A stretch of DNA of 19,099 nucleotides, from assembly GCA_003645975.1 (NCBI GenBank), contig QNDP01000004.1, forward strand, positions 1 through 19,099, written 5' to 3'. This DNA comes from Candidatus Hydrothermota bacterium (GTDB lineage: Bacteria; Hydrothermota; Hydrothermia; B15-G9). Made by a program: the position numbers and the translations under genes. Within the stretch, counting starts at the first letter, position 1; every line of letters begins with the position of its first letter. Below the pieces are notes generated by a model. That model worked only from the letters and a program-made list of their open reading frames with translations. It had not been told where the DNA came from and did no database searches. This document shows, piece by piece, positions 1 through 9,267 of the stretch.

Positions 1-1449
1 AATCGGTTTGTCATGCGCCTGTTGTTCATAAATCTTCTGTCCAGTGTTGAGGTCTAAGACCACCAGTTTTCCATCAAATCCGCCGGCAATAAGTTTGTCG
101 TTGCCCCAAAATGCGATCGAGCGGTAGCCCCGTTTTGCTTCCTGAAATTCAAAGACTTTTGTCATTTCGGGAAGCTTATAAACTTCTATTGGGCGCAGCA
201 TTCCGGAAAGTGCAATTAGATGCTCGTCCGGTGAAAATTTGATGCAGAATATCATGTTGTCAGGTGTCGGAATGGCGAAAAGCAATTGACCGGATTGAAA
301 ATCGAATATCATGACGCTGTCTGTGCTTCCGCCTATTGCAAGGTATTTTCTGGACGGGCTGAGCTTAACTATTTCTCCAACAACGCCTTTTCCGAGAAGA
401 CCCCCGTTTGAAAGATCCCAATAGCGGATGTTGTCAGAGAAGCTTCCAGAGATCAAAAGGTTAGATTTTTTGTCAAACAAAAGTGAGGTTATCCATTGGA
501 AATGGATCAGATGTTTTGCGAGTTCCTGTCCATTTTGGACATCCCAAAGAATCACACTTCGGTCAGCGCCGCCACTTGCAAGTCGTTTGCCATCGGGTGA
601 GATTGCCAAGCCGAGCACTCCATCGAAATGGCCTCTCAATGTGAATTTCGGACTGCGTTTTTCCATCCGCCAGATTTTTATGGTCGAGTCCTTGCTTGCG
701 CTGATCAGCACTCCGTCAGGTGTAAAAATCAAGTCCGATATGCTTCCCGCATGTGCCTCGAGCTTTGAAACGACTTTGAAACCAGATGGATCGATAAAGT
801 AAAGGAATCCATTTCCAGTTCCTACAACGATTTGTGAGCCGTCAGGTTTAACAGCAACGCTTTGACCGTCATTGCCTTCCAATTGAACTAATCCGACAAG
901 ATTGCTGTCGTTCCACAGCTTAGCGGTTCCATCTCCACTTACCGAGACAAGTCGTCCATCGGGTAGAAATTCCAAGTCTGTAACGGCTTCTTCGTGGGCG
1001 TTAAAGTTGGCTATTTGCTCCCCTGTTTGTCCATTAAAGATTGCGATAAAGCCATCTTCAAAACCGATGGCGTATTTTGAGGCGTCTGGTGTGAGTGCAA
1101 AACTGCAAATTGGATGTCCTAATTCGACCTCGGAGACTTCCTTCAGATTATCGATGTCCCAAATTTTGTAATAGCCGTCGTGTCCAACACTTATAAGATA
1201 ATTTCGACTTGGCCAGAATTGAATTTTTGCCACGAAGTCGTTATGTCCGGGCAAAGAGGCCAGGAATTTACCCGTTTTGCCATCCCAAAGCATTATGACT
1301 CCATCGCCTCCCGCCGATGCCAAAATGTCTCCACTGGTGTTGAATGCGACCGTTTTCACCCAAAATTGATGGCCGGTGATAACCAGTTCTGCCCCTTCTG
1401 GTAGATGTGGATTCAACGCCATTATGACCAATATTAACCCTTTTATCAC
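1..1449 (-). CDS. Exported WD40-repeat beta-propeller protein (C-terminus beyond window)
   Basis: An open frame of 483 codons runs from a GTG at 1449 to the left edge without a stop, so the C-terminus is missing. The start is set by a Shine-Dalgarno AGGAGGT at 1459 region (minus strand, 1462-1456) six bases before the GTG. Residues 1-20 are hydrophobic with an early Lys and look like a short signal peptide. From about residue 25 on there are at least ten WD40-type blades; typical signatures are GH...V.....F...G..LAS...DG.I.LWD, seen at about 26-56, 69-98, 150-180, 232-261 and 273-303. More blades follow, so the full protein probably holds two propellers. WD40 propellers are binding scaffolds and carry no catalytic motif here. 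It lies downstream of the barrel protein gene on the same strand but has its own candidate sigma-54 promoter. The specific partner is unknown. Confidence 0.85.
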   Translation of the reverse strand, partial: MIKGLILVIMALNPHLPEGAELVITGHQFWVKTVAFNTSGDILASAGGDGVIMLWDGKTGKFLASLPGHNDFVAKIQFWPSRNYLISVGHDGYYKIWDIDNLKEVSEVELGHPICSFALTPDASKYAIGFEDGFIAIFNGQTGEQIANFNAHEEAVTDLEFLPDGRLVSVSGDGTAKLWNDSNLVGLVQLEGNDGQSVAVKPDGSQIVVGTGNGFLYFIDPSGFKVVSKLEAHAGSISDLIFTPDGVLISASKDSTIKIWRMEKRSPKFTLRGHFDGVLGLAISPDGKRLASGGADRSVILWDVQNGQELAKHLIHFQWITSLLFDKKSNLLISGSFSDNIRYWDLSNGGLLGKGVVGEIVKLSPSRKYLAIGGSTDSVMIFDFQSGQLLFAIPTPDNMIFCIKFSPDEHLIALSGMLRPIEVYKLPEMTKVFEFQEAKRGYRSIAFWGNDKLIAGGFDGKLVVLDLNTGQKIYEQQAHDKPI

Positions 1450-1549
1450 TGCTGCACCTCCTTTTATGACAATGACCTACTTAGTTGTGCAAAGTGCTCC
1501 AAAGAATGGGTTGATTGAAAGGACAATTCACAATTGCAACGAAGGGGTT

Positions 1550-1565
1550 AGCAATCTGTGTTCCA
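1550..1565 (-). promoter_or_regulatory. Candidate sigma-54 (-24/-12) promoter for the WD40 gene
   Basis: Read on the minus strand, this is TGGAACACAGATTGCT, which fits the sigma-54 consensus TGGCAC-N5-TTGCW with the required GG-N10-GC spacing (GG at 1564-1563, GC at 1552-1551). Transcription would start near 1539, about 90 bases before the WD40 start codon. It matches the pilin promoter at 17025-17040 in 14 of 16 bases, and the next five bases (AACCC) are also identical. The activator binding site was not identified. Confidence 0.65.
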
Positions 1566-1574
1566 CTCGACTTT

Positions 1575-2951
1575 TTAGAACCAAAATTTGTAAAACAATT
1601 TTATTTTTTGTTCAACACGGCGCTCCTTCGTGTCGGCTACATCTGGATCATTGACCAGTCCGTCGGCAGTGTGTGATGGCTCACCAAATTCGAGATAAAT
1701 TTCGGAATTTTTGAATCCACGATATGCAAATTGTAAGAAGATAGACTGCCATGTCCCACAAATTGCATGCCCTACTGCTGCACGGCCGTAAAACTGCAAG
1801 TTGTCAGTGATGTTATATCGAGCTTCTACCCCCCAAATCACGCGCTGCCCGATCGAATATGGCACATCCACGACGCGGGTATTCACACCTATGTCTTTGA
1901 TTTTTAACTGAATTTTTCCACCTGCCCGTTTGGTTTCACCGCCTATCTCAAAGAAAAGATGTCGCCATGTGTCGTGTTTCTCGTGCATTACATCGTAGGA
2001 CGCCTTAAATGTGAAACCGTTTATAAATTCCCAGTAAGTTTCAAAATAGTTCCATCTGACGAGATGTTCCGAAGCCTCGGGCATGCCCATGTAATAGTTT
2101 GTCCTGTAAGTTTTGGCTTTGTAGATAAGATTGATCGCCTTGTAGGGCACAAGATACACAACCTCAGCATAGTAACCCCTTCGTCCAAACTCTCTGTCAA
2201 AGGAAGGGTTAAACCGATTTGAGAGCTCATCGAAGAAATTGCGGCCGTAGTCGAAAAATGAGCCTGCGATCAGGAAATTTTTGAAACGGATGCTACGGAG
2301 TTCAAGCTCCCATGCAGCTCGGTCTGATGAATCGGCGTTATTTGGATGCAAACTCTTCGCTATCTCGAAATTTATTCTCAGCGGTCCTTTAACTTTAAAA
2401 CTGCCTTCAAGTCCAGAAACTTCGTTAAAACTGACACCACTGCCACGCCAATCCTTCTTCAGGTATATTACGCCCAATCCGAATCGGTCTTTCATAAATT
2501 TCTTATAACCTTTGAACACATAGGCTTCTCCGTCCCATGTTCCGTATTTACTGACAATTCCCGTGATATAAAGTCCATATTTCTCCCAAAAATCGAACCG
2601 CATTCCGGAGGCTTTCGGTCCCCACGAGTCATCTTTAAGTCTGTCTGTGTTAACGAGTTTTAAGAGAGGGCTCGGCACGTAAAACCTGTCCTCACGGGAG
2701 AAGAGGGTCATTTCAAAGAACTGTTTCCGCATAGATAAGTGTCCCTGCCAGAACAGCCATCGCCCGCGCTGATTGGTTGTTTCGTAAAAGAGCGAGATGA
2801 AAGCCTCTGTCCCTTCGGAAGGTTTTCCTACAAATCGAGTCTCAACTTTATGGCGTCCCCATGGATTTTGATGGATAAAGTATCCGAACTCTCCTTCGTA
2901 ATACCCACCGATGTAAGTAGTTGCGATTAGGATGCTGAGGATTAAATTCAT
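1575..2951 (-). CDS. Predicted outer-membrane beta-barrel protein, family not recognised
   Basis: With the ATG at 2951 the product is 458 residues and begins MNLILSILIATTYIGG, a plausible short signal peptide. The rest is a run of alternating polar/aromatic segments rich in Tyr, Phe, Trp and Gly, as in amphipathic beta-strands. It ends in KLFYKFWF, the C-terminal aromatic/Phe ending that outer-membrane barrels use for BAM recognition. The frame stays open upstream to 3098 (49 more codons), but that extension is charged and does not look like an export signal. Neither start has a convincing Shine-Dalgarno, so the start is uncertain. I do not recognise the family and no substrate can be inferred. 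The gene is divergent from the ATPase operon and upstream of the WD40 gene on the same strand. Confidence 0.7.
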   Translation of the reverse strand: MNLILSILIATTYIGGYYEGEFGYFIHQNPWGRHKVETRFVGKPSEGTEAFISLFYETTNQRGRWLFWQGHLSMRKQFFEMTLFSREDRFYVPSPLLKLVNTDRLKDDSWGPKASGMRFDFWEKYGLYITGIVSKYGTWDGEAYVFKGYKKFMKDRFGLGVIYLKKDWRGSGVSFNEVSGLEGSFKVKGPLRINFEIAKSLHPNNADSSDRAAWELELRSIRFKNFLIAGSFFDYGRNFFDELSNRFNPSFDREFGRRGYYAEVVYLVPYKAINLIYKAKTYRTNYYMGMPEASEHLVRWNYFETYWEFINGFTFKASYDVMHEKHDTWRHLFFEIGGETKRAGGKIQLKIKDIGVNTRVVDVPYSIGQRVIWGVEARYNITDNLQFYGRAAVGHAICGTWQSIFLQFAYRGFKNSEIYLEFGEPSHTADGLVNDPDVADTKERRVEQKIKLFYKFWF

Positions 2952-3080
2952 AGCGAAATTAAGGTTATTGCAACAAATAGAAATGGTCAACTTGCGGCGG
3001 TAAACCCATTTTGCTCTCAAGGCATTTATCTTAACTGCGAAATCTATTTGCACATTCAAAACCTTTACATCCATAACTTT

Positions 3081-3109
3081 TTGAGCCTCGTTATGCACAT
3101 TGCTCTAAT
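3081..3109 (+). promoter_or_regulatory. Candidate sigma-70 promoter of the ATPase operon
   Basis: TTGAGC (3081-3086) and TCTAAT (3104-3109) are separated by 17 bases, giving 4/6 and 5/6 matches to the -35 and -10 consensus. The predicted start point near 3116 leaves a leader of about 38 bases that contains the strong ribosome binding site AAGGAGG (3141-3147) of the first gene. This is the only good match in the 202-base divergent gap 2952-3153, which otherwise shows nothing clear. Confidence 0.5.
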
Positions 3110-3153
3110 CGTTTTTAAACTTTAAAATTGCGCTCCACAAAAGGAGGCACCCG

Positions 3154-3459
3154 ATGGAATTGATCCGACAGATCAGAGAAGCTGAGGCTGAGGCTAAGAA
3201 GTTGCGGGAGAAAGCACAGAAAGAAGCCGATAACTTGATAGCCGAAGCAGAACGGAATGCAAAGGAGATATTGCAACAAGCTCAGCAAAAAGCAGCCGAA
3301 ATCCGAAACTTGGCTAAGGAAAAGGCCAAAGAGGAAGCAAAAAAATTGGTTAAGGAGATGGATAAAGAGGCTGAACGAAACTTGCAGGAAATTCGATCCT
3401 CTGCGGAACAGAATTTTGATCGAGCTGTCCGGTTCGTCATCGAAAAGGTGAAAGGTTGA
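3154..3459 (+). CDS. A/V-type ATPase peripheral stalk subunit (G/H family)
   Basis: This 101-residue protein is almost wholly charged and predicted to be one long helix. It has Ala/Glu/Lys-rich repeats (for example EAEAEAKKLREKAQKEAD at about 9-26) that resemble the right-handed coiled coils of AhaH/NtpF/subunit G. In the family this helix pairs with subunit E to form the peripheral stalk that holds the catalytic head against the membrane part. The start ATG follows AAGGAGG by six bases. It is the first gene of the operon and ends three bases before subunit I. Length and position (directly before subunit I) are usual for bacterial A/V-ATPases. Low-complexity coiled coils are hard to assign alone, so context carries much of the call. 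Confidence 0.85.
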   Translation: MELIRQIREAEAEAKKLREKAQKEADNLIAEAERNAKEILQQAQQKAAEIRNLAKEKAKEEAKKLVKEMDKEAERNLQEIRSSAEQNFDRAVRFVIEKVKG

Positions 3460-3462
3460 GAG

Positions 3463-5373
3463 ATGGCGGTAGCAAGAGTCGAGAAAGTTGCAATTTTTGT
3501 GCATAAATCCGAAAAAGATAAATTGCTTCAGGAACTTCAAAAAGCTTCTCTATTCCATGTCTCAGATGTTTGGCAATCACCCCATTTTTCTGAATTTACT
3601 GCCGGTTCTGAACGCCAAGTCAGCTCAGTAGGAAGTGAACTTTTACAAAGGCTCAAATCCGTGATAAACGTTTTAAAAAATTATGCACCCTCACAGAAAT
3701 CCGGTCTTTTTGGACAAAAAGAGAAGGTTAGTCTCGATGAATTTCACAGTGTAGTGAAGGACTTTGATCCAGAACCGATCATCTCTGAGTTTGAGAAGAT
3801 CCAGATCCGTAAAAATTCTATCAATTTGGATAGGAAGAACCTGCAGGAACAACTGAAAAGTCTTGAACCATGGAAGGATGCAAAATTCGATTTCTCTTTG
3901 GTAGGCAAAGGTGAATATGTAACGGTGATCGCTGGAACCATCCCTGTTGGCAAAATGGGGGTTTTAGAGGAGCTTCCAATAGAATTTCAAATTGTAAACA
4001 GCGACAATAGAAAGGCTTATGTGATTTTGGCTTTTATGAACGAAGATGAAAACGAAGTAAAGCGTAAATTGGGTGAGGCTGAATTTGAACAATTTGATTT
4101 TAGAGGAGATATAAATGAGGAAATAAAACGCCTCACCGAAAAGTTGAAAGAATTAGATAGGGAAAGCGAAGAACTTAAAGCCCGTTTATTTTCTCTTGCC
4201 CAACACCTTCGCGAACTAAAGATCTATTATGATTTTTATTCTGATCTCGTTGCTCGACGTGAAGTAGAAATGCTTTCGTTTTCCACTGAAAAAGCTTTTG
4301 TCGTTGAAGGATGGGTCAAATCCGATGATAAAGACAAACTTGAGAAAATACTTTCGGAGTTTGAATCCGTCAGTTACTCCTATATGGAACCCTTTGAAAA
4401 TGAGAAACCGCCTGTAGCTCTCAAAAATTCTCGTTGGAGTGAGCCCTACGAGTTGATAACTGAGATGTATGGTCTGCCGGATCCAAGAGAAGTTGACCCC
4501 ACGCCTCTCCTTGCACCATTTTTTGCCCTCTTTTTCGGAGTTTGTTTGACAGATGCTGCATATGGGCTTGTTCTGACACTCCTTAGTCTTTGGGCAATCC
4601 GTAAGTTTTCTGCAGGCGATAAGTTGTTCAAAATAATAGCTATGGGTGGAGTGTGCGCTATTATAGCCGGGATGCTGACAGGTGGATGGTTCGGCGATCT
4701 GTTCGTTCGTCTTAACATCCCTGTTTTTGCAGCTATTCGAAGCAAGTTTATGTGGTTTGACCCTATGGAAGAGCCGATGAAGTTCTTTTACATTTCGTTG
4801 GTTCTCGGATATGTCCAAATTCTTTGGGGTTTGCTCATAGGTTTTTACAACAAATGGAAATGGGGCGAGAGACTTAACGGTATAGCTAATGAACTTGCAT
4901 GGGTCGTTTTCCTTATCGGCTTGGTAGTTGCATTTGTGTTTCACATAAGTGCTGGAAAACTAATGATTTATGCCTCTTTGGCGGTCATTCTGTTTTTGAG
5001 TGGGACAAGTAAAAATCCGGTTATGCGGATTCTTCAGGGACTTTACAACATCTATGGAGGCATAGGTTTTCTTGGTGATCTGCTGTCCTATGTGCGCTTG
5101 ATGGCACGCGGGATGGTAACTGCTGGGATAGCCATGGCTGTCAACATAACTGCTCAACTTGTGATAGGGATTCCGATACTTGGTTGGATATTGGCGTTCT
5201 TGATTTTTATTGGCGGACACATTTTCAGCATAGCGGTGAATGTCTTAGGAGCGTTTGTCCACACCATGCGTCTCCAGTATGTCGAATTTTTTACAAAGTT
5301 TTATCAAAACGGCGGTCGTCCTTTCCGTCCATTTGGACCAAGACATGAATTTGTAGAGGTAGTGGAAGGATGA
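3463..5373 (+). CDS. ntpI: A/V-type ATPase subunit I (a subunit, ion half-channels)
   Basis: The product has 636 residues, normal for the family. The N-terminal half (to about 340) is soluble with coiled-coil stretches (about 215-250) and forms the collar that holds the peripheral stalks. From about P346 the sequence PTPLLAPFFALFFGVCLTDAAYG opens the membrane half with several hydrophobic segments. The helix containing LLSYVRLMARGM carries the conserved essential Arg (R545), which faces the c-ring carboxylate during ion transfer. The gene starts three bases after the stalk gene, with AAAGGT in the end of that gene as a weak ribosome site. Its stop overlaps the start of the EVE-nuclease gene in ATGA. 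No key residue seems missing. Confidence 0.96.
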   Translation: MAVARVEKVAIFVHKSEKDKLLQELQKASLFHVSDVWQSPHFSEFTAGSERQVSSVGSELLQRLKSVINVLKNYAPSQKSGLFGQKEKVSLDEFHSVVKDFDPEPIISEFEKIQIRKNSINLDRKNLQEQLKSLEPWKDAKFDFSLVGKGEYVTVIAGTIPVGKMGVLEELPIEFQIVNSDNRKAYVILAFMNEDENEVKRKLGEAEFEQFDFRGDINEEIKRLTEKLKELDRESEELKARLFSLAQHLRELKIYYDFYSDLVARREVEMLSFSTEKAFVVEGWVKSDDKDKLEKILSEFESVSYSYMEPFENEKPPVALKNSRWSEPYELITEMYGLPDPREVDPTPLLAPFFALFFGVCLTDAAYGLVLTLLSLWAIRKFSAGDKLFKIIAMGGVCAIIAGMLTGGWFGDLFVRLNIPVFAAIRSKFMWFDPMEEPMKFFYISLVLGYVQILWGLLIGFYNKWKWGERLNGIANELAWVVFLIGLVVAFVFHISAGKLMIYASLAVILFLSGTSKNPVMRILQGLYNIYGGIGFLGDLLSYVRLMARGMVTAGIAMAVNITAQLVIGIPILGWILAFLIFIGGHIFSIAVNVLGAFVHTMRLQYVEFFTKFYQNGGRPFRPFGPRHEFVEVVEG

Positions 5374-6341
5374 GTTATCACATTCTTTTGACAAGTCAGG
5401 AGAACTTTGAAGTCCCTAAAATGCAAGGAGTTTATGGAGCACCAAAGGGCAAAAACAGTGCTACAAATGCAGAAATTGTTGCAAGTTTGTCTGTTATAAA
5501 ACCCGGTGATTTCATTTTTTTCTATGTTAAAAACGTTGGTATTTATGGCGTTTGGAAAGTGATTTCACATCCATTTTACGACGAAACTCCTATTTATTCT
5601 GACCGAGTTTACCCGTATCGGATCCTTTTTGAGCCAGTCATTAGGGAGTTCGAAGAGCCGATATTGCTGCATGAAATTTTGGATTTGAGAGATAAAGGTA
5701 AAATTTGGACATTCGATATGGGCATGTTTACTAAAAAGAACCATTTTCCGATAACAAGCCAAGAAGGAATTGAAATTTTGAGACTTTTACTGCGCAATAA
5801 TCCTGTATTTAAACCTGTGCGTCGGTTAAAAAATCCATATCGTCCAATAAATCGTCGTCCTCTTTGGAAACGTTTTGAATTTGATTCAAAGGGAAGATTT
5901 CGTTATGAAGGGCATCTAAATGCTTGGTTAGCCAAGTCTTTTGTAGATGGAGAACTTCGTGATGTTTTTGGAGATTACTTTGATGTAATAAACTATGTGC
6001 CCACCTCGTTTAATAAAATCATGGATTTCTTTCTGACTCATGTAACAAGAGTCGATTCCATCGATATATTGCATAAATTCACCTGTCTGGAATTAAAAAC
6101 TGGAACTGTAAAGGAAAAAGATTTGGAACAGCTTATCCGTTACGAAAATTGGATAGCTCGTAAGTTAGCGGATGGGGACTTTGATATGGTGCAAAGTATT
6201 TTGATCGGCTTTGATTTTGATGATTCTGTGATCGAATTCGTTGCAAAACGAAACAAATTGGAACATAGAAAGGTAAGACTTTTAAAGTATGAGGTAATGG
6301 ATATCTCTTTGGGGCGGATAGCGTTGCATGAAATAAACTGA
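5370..6341 (+). CDS. EVE-domain + PD-(D/E)XK nuclease fusion
   Basis: This is a 323-residue soluble protein with two recognisable parts. Residues 1 to about 125 resemble an EVE/PUA-like domain: KPGDFIFFYVKNVGIYGVWKV at 44-64, then a segment with PFYDETPI and YPYRILFEP. EVE domains are known as readers of modified bases, often fused to nucleases in modification-dependent restriction. Residues about 178-320 look like a NucS/DUF91-type PD-(D/E)XK nuclease. E180 opens the EGHLNAWL helix, then come D229/D232 in RVDSID, E241-L-K243 in LELKTG and QLIRYENW (254-261). All core acidic and Lys residues are present, so it should be active. Its ATG lies in the ATGA overlap with ntpI, and it ends 21 bases before ntpK, so it is co-transcribed with the ATPase. 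No role in the ATPase is known; a DNA defence or DNA processing role is inferred from the domains. Confidence 0.75.
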   Translation: MSYHILLTSQENFEVPKMQGVYGAPKGKNSATNAEIVASLSVIKPGDFIFFYVKNVGIYGVWKVISHPFYDETPIYSDRVYPYRILFEPVIREFEEPILLHEILDLRDKGKIWTFDMGMFTKKNHFPITSQEGIEILRLLLRNNPVFKPVRRLKNPYRPINRRPLWKRFEFDSKGRFRYEGHLNAWLAKSFVDGELRDVFGDYFDVINYVPTSFNKIMDFFLTHVTRVDSIDILHKFTCLELKTGTVKEKDLEQLIRYENWIARKLADGDFDMVQSILIGFDFDDSVIEFVAKRNKLEHRKVRLLKYEVMDISLGRIALHEIN

Positions 6342-7452
<1,111 letters not shown>

Positions 7453-7456
<4 letters not shown>

Positions 7457-8463
7457 TGTTGAGGATACCGAGACAGGAAGATACTCGTTTCGCTTATGCA
7501 ATTGGGCGTGTGAGAGCGCTTGAAAACAGGCTGCTTGACCGTCAGAGGGTGGAAAGACTTTTGGATGCCGAGACCCCTTCAGAACTCCTTAATTTGCTTC
7601 AAGATACCGACTATGGACGCTATATCCCGGAACTCTCGTCTCCGTCTGAATTCGAAAAGATGCTCAGAGCCGAACGGAAAAGAGTTGTGGAACTCTTTGA
7701 AAAGCTTTCACCTGTGAAGGAATTAACCTATGAAATCCGTCGTCCATACGATTTTCACAATATCAAAGTGCTTTTAAAAGCCAAGATTACCGAATCCAAT
7801 TTCGACTATGCCCTTTACGATATAGGTAATATTCCCATACCTGAGTTGAAGCGGATTTTTGATTCCGAATCCTATCAAAAACTGCCGATCGATCTCCAGA
7901 ATACGGTCGAAACAGCCATCGAGAGATTTTACATATCGAATAAAGACCCTAAAATTCTTTCGGAGACAGTGGATGAAGCGGCTGCTCGATACTTAACCCT
8001 ATGTGACTCCAGCGTATTCCTCAAATTTTATAGAAAAGCCGAAATTGATTTGATCAATTTTAAAACGCTTGTGCGAGTGAAGGCTTTCTCACATGCAGAT
8101 ATATCAAGAGTTTACTTTGTCGAAGGAGGAACAATAAGTGTCGGAGAATATCGGCGGGCACTTAGTGATTCGTTGGAGAGTATTCCACATAGATTCTTCA
8201 CAACTCCATATTATAAAATCCTTGAAGATGGCATAAATTTTTATAAAAGAACAAAATCTTTCTCGAGGCTTGAAAAGCTCTTCGATGATTTCCTTGTGGA
8301 AATCCTTAGATTGACGCGTTATATCGATTTAGGGCCAGAACCTCTTATCGCATATTTATTTGCTAAATTCAACGAAATTAAAGTGCTGCGCATGATTTTT
8401 GTAGGCAAACTCAACCGAATATCTAAGGAGAAAATAAAGGAGCGGTTACCTAATGTATTCTAA
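7453..8463 (+). CDS. ntpC: A/V-type ATPase subunit C (central stalk socket on the c-ring)
   Basis: The 336-residue, mainly helical protein begins with the family-typical FAYAIGRVRALENRLLDRQRVERLLDA-like N-terminus (about residues 13-38) and has the usual length. Subunit C (d in eukaryotes) is a funnel that couples the D/F shaft to the rotating c-ring. It starts in the ATGA overlap with ntpE; a second ATG follows at once at 7456 and either could be used. No ribosome binding site is visible, which points to reinitiation after ntpE. The 3' end overlaps the next gene by 11 bases and contains that gene's ribosome site. Confidence 0.93.
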
Positions 8464-8782
8464 CGGTGAAAACAAAATAGGCTGTGTCGGAGAGTATGAT
8501 GTGGTATTCCCATTTAAATCCATGAACTTCGATATTGTTCCGGTGACTGATGAGGATATGGCCTTCAATGCTGTTAAAGAATTTGTGGACAAAAATTATG
8601 CGGTTATTCTCGTCCAAGAGAAGTTCCTGACCGCTATACATGACTTGATTATGGAGACTTATGCTCGACCGATCCCAGCAATTGTGGCTATTCCAGGACC
8701 CGAAGGTTCTTTGGGGATAGCCCTTGATAAAGTCAGAGATGTGATTCGCCGAGCAGTAGGCAAGGATCTGCTTGGAGACTAA
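8453..8782 (+). CDS. ntpG: A/V-type ATPase subunit F (central stalk)
   Basis: The 109-residue protein has the Rossmann-like pattern of subunit F: KIGCVGEYDVVFPFKSM at about 8-24, a central YAVILVQEKF strand and IPAIVAIPGPEGS before the C-terminal helix. In the complex it binds subunit D to form the rotating shaft. The start ATG follows AAAGGAG (8436-8442) by ten bases and lies inside the end of ntpC. It is the last gene of the operon: the terminator follows within 26 bases. This is odd because A, B and D usually follow F. Confidence 0.92.
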   Translation: MYSNGENKIGCVGEYDVVFPFKSMNFDIVPVTDEDMAFNAVKEFVDKNYAVILVQEKFLTAIHDLIMETYARPIPAIVAIPGPEGSLGIALDKVRDVIRRAVGKDLLGD

Positions 8783-8807
8783 AAATCAATTCCTCAGAGG
8801 GAAAAGA

Positions 8808-8848
8808 AACGGCAGGGAGTAAAAACCCTGCCGTTATGTTTTTTCTTT
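8808..8848 (+). terminator. Intrinsic terminator of the ATPase operon
   Basis: A perfect 10-base-pair stem, AACGGCAGGG (8808-8817) with CCCTGCCGTT (8826-8835), encloses an eight-base loop and is followed by a T-rich run (8839-8848). It lies between convergent genes. On the minus strand the same stem is followed by TTCTTTT, so it may also end the pilin operon transcript. Confidence 0.9.
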
Positions 8849-8863
8849 GTTGAACGATGACCT

Positions 8864-9247
8864 TTAGCGAATCTGACTTTTTATAGGAATAGTCTTAGTT
8901 TCCCTATCGATATTACTTTTTGTGATTTTTATTTCTTTGACGATTACCGATTTTCCAGCCCTTTTTAAGGTGATCTGTGCTTCTGCTGGAAGCATACTTT
9001 TGACTCCAAAAGGAGATATATTTCTTCCGTAAGGGTCATAAATCACGCATTGAGGGTCAAGTTTAAATTCGATCCCTCCTCCTATAATCACTGAATCCTT
9101 AGTAAATTTGGTGATGATAGTTTCAAGCTTGATGATATTTGTGAATCTCTTTTCAATCTGTCGTAGTTGGTCGAGCTCCTTTCCTCCAGTATCTATCGCC
9201 TTTATTCCATACACATTAAACAGCATTAAAACCAATATGAGCTTCAT
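8864..9247 (-). CDS. Small exported protein at the end of the minor pilin operon
   Basis: This 127-residue protein has a short signal peptide (MKLILVLMLFNVYGIKA). The mature part has a charged segment (about 22-45), then a beta-rich part with IIGGGIEFKLDPQCVIYDPYG and LKRAGKSVIVKEIKI. The pattern (strand, small Gly-rich turn, stated value, strand) recalls OB-like exported domains such as DUF5666, but only weakly. It starts 11 bases after an AGGAGGT site (9265-9259) and 20 bases after pilY1, so it is probably the last gene of the operon. In Pseudomonas the corresponding place holds the minor pilin PilE; this protein has no prepilin signal and is not a pilin. A periplasmic pilus accessory role is inferred from context only. 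Confidence 0.7.
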   Translation of the reverse strand: MKLILVLMLFNVYGIKAIDTGGKELDQLRQIEKRFTNIIKLETIITKFTKDSVIIGGGIEFKLDPQCVIYDPYGRNISPFGVKSMLPAEAQITLKRAGKSVIVKEIKITKSNIDRETKTIPIKSQIR

Positions 9248-9267
9248 GACAATTCTGCACCTCCTTT

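Noticed and set aside
428..1404. Three plus-strand frames opposite the WD40 gene
   Set aside because: The minus-strand frame is open for 483 codons with clear WD40 repeats and a good ribosome site; the plus frames are its antisense.
1..1449. WD40 repeats as a tandem DNA repeat array
   Set aside because: The repeats are visible only at the protein level; the nucleotide sequences of the blades differ too much to be a DNA repeat.
3060..3085. GG-N10-GC pattern on the minus strand upstream of the barrel gene as a third sigma-54 promoter
   Set aside because: The surrounding bases (AGGTTT and GTGCA) fit the -24/-12 consensus poorly and do not resemble the two good sites.
3115..3540. Minus-strand frame of 141 codons, Phe/Leu rich, looking like a membrane protein
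   Set aside because: The hydrophobic repeats are the antisense of the Glu/Lys coiled coil of the stalk subunit; no independent evidence of a gene.
4216..4944. Long minus-strand reading frame (242 codons) opposite ntpI
   Set aside because: It lies wholly inside ntpI, its composition is that of an antisense frame (many His, Asn, Lys, Cys), and it has no ribosome site or recognisable motif.
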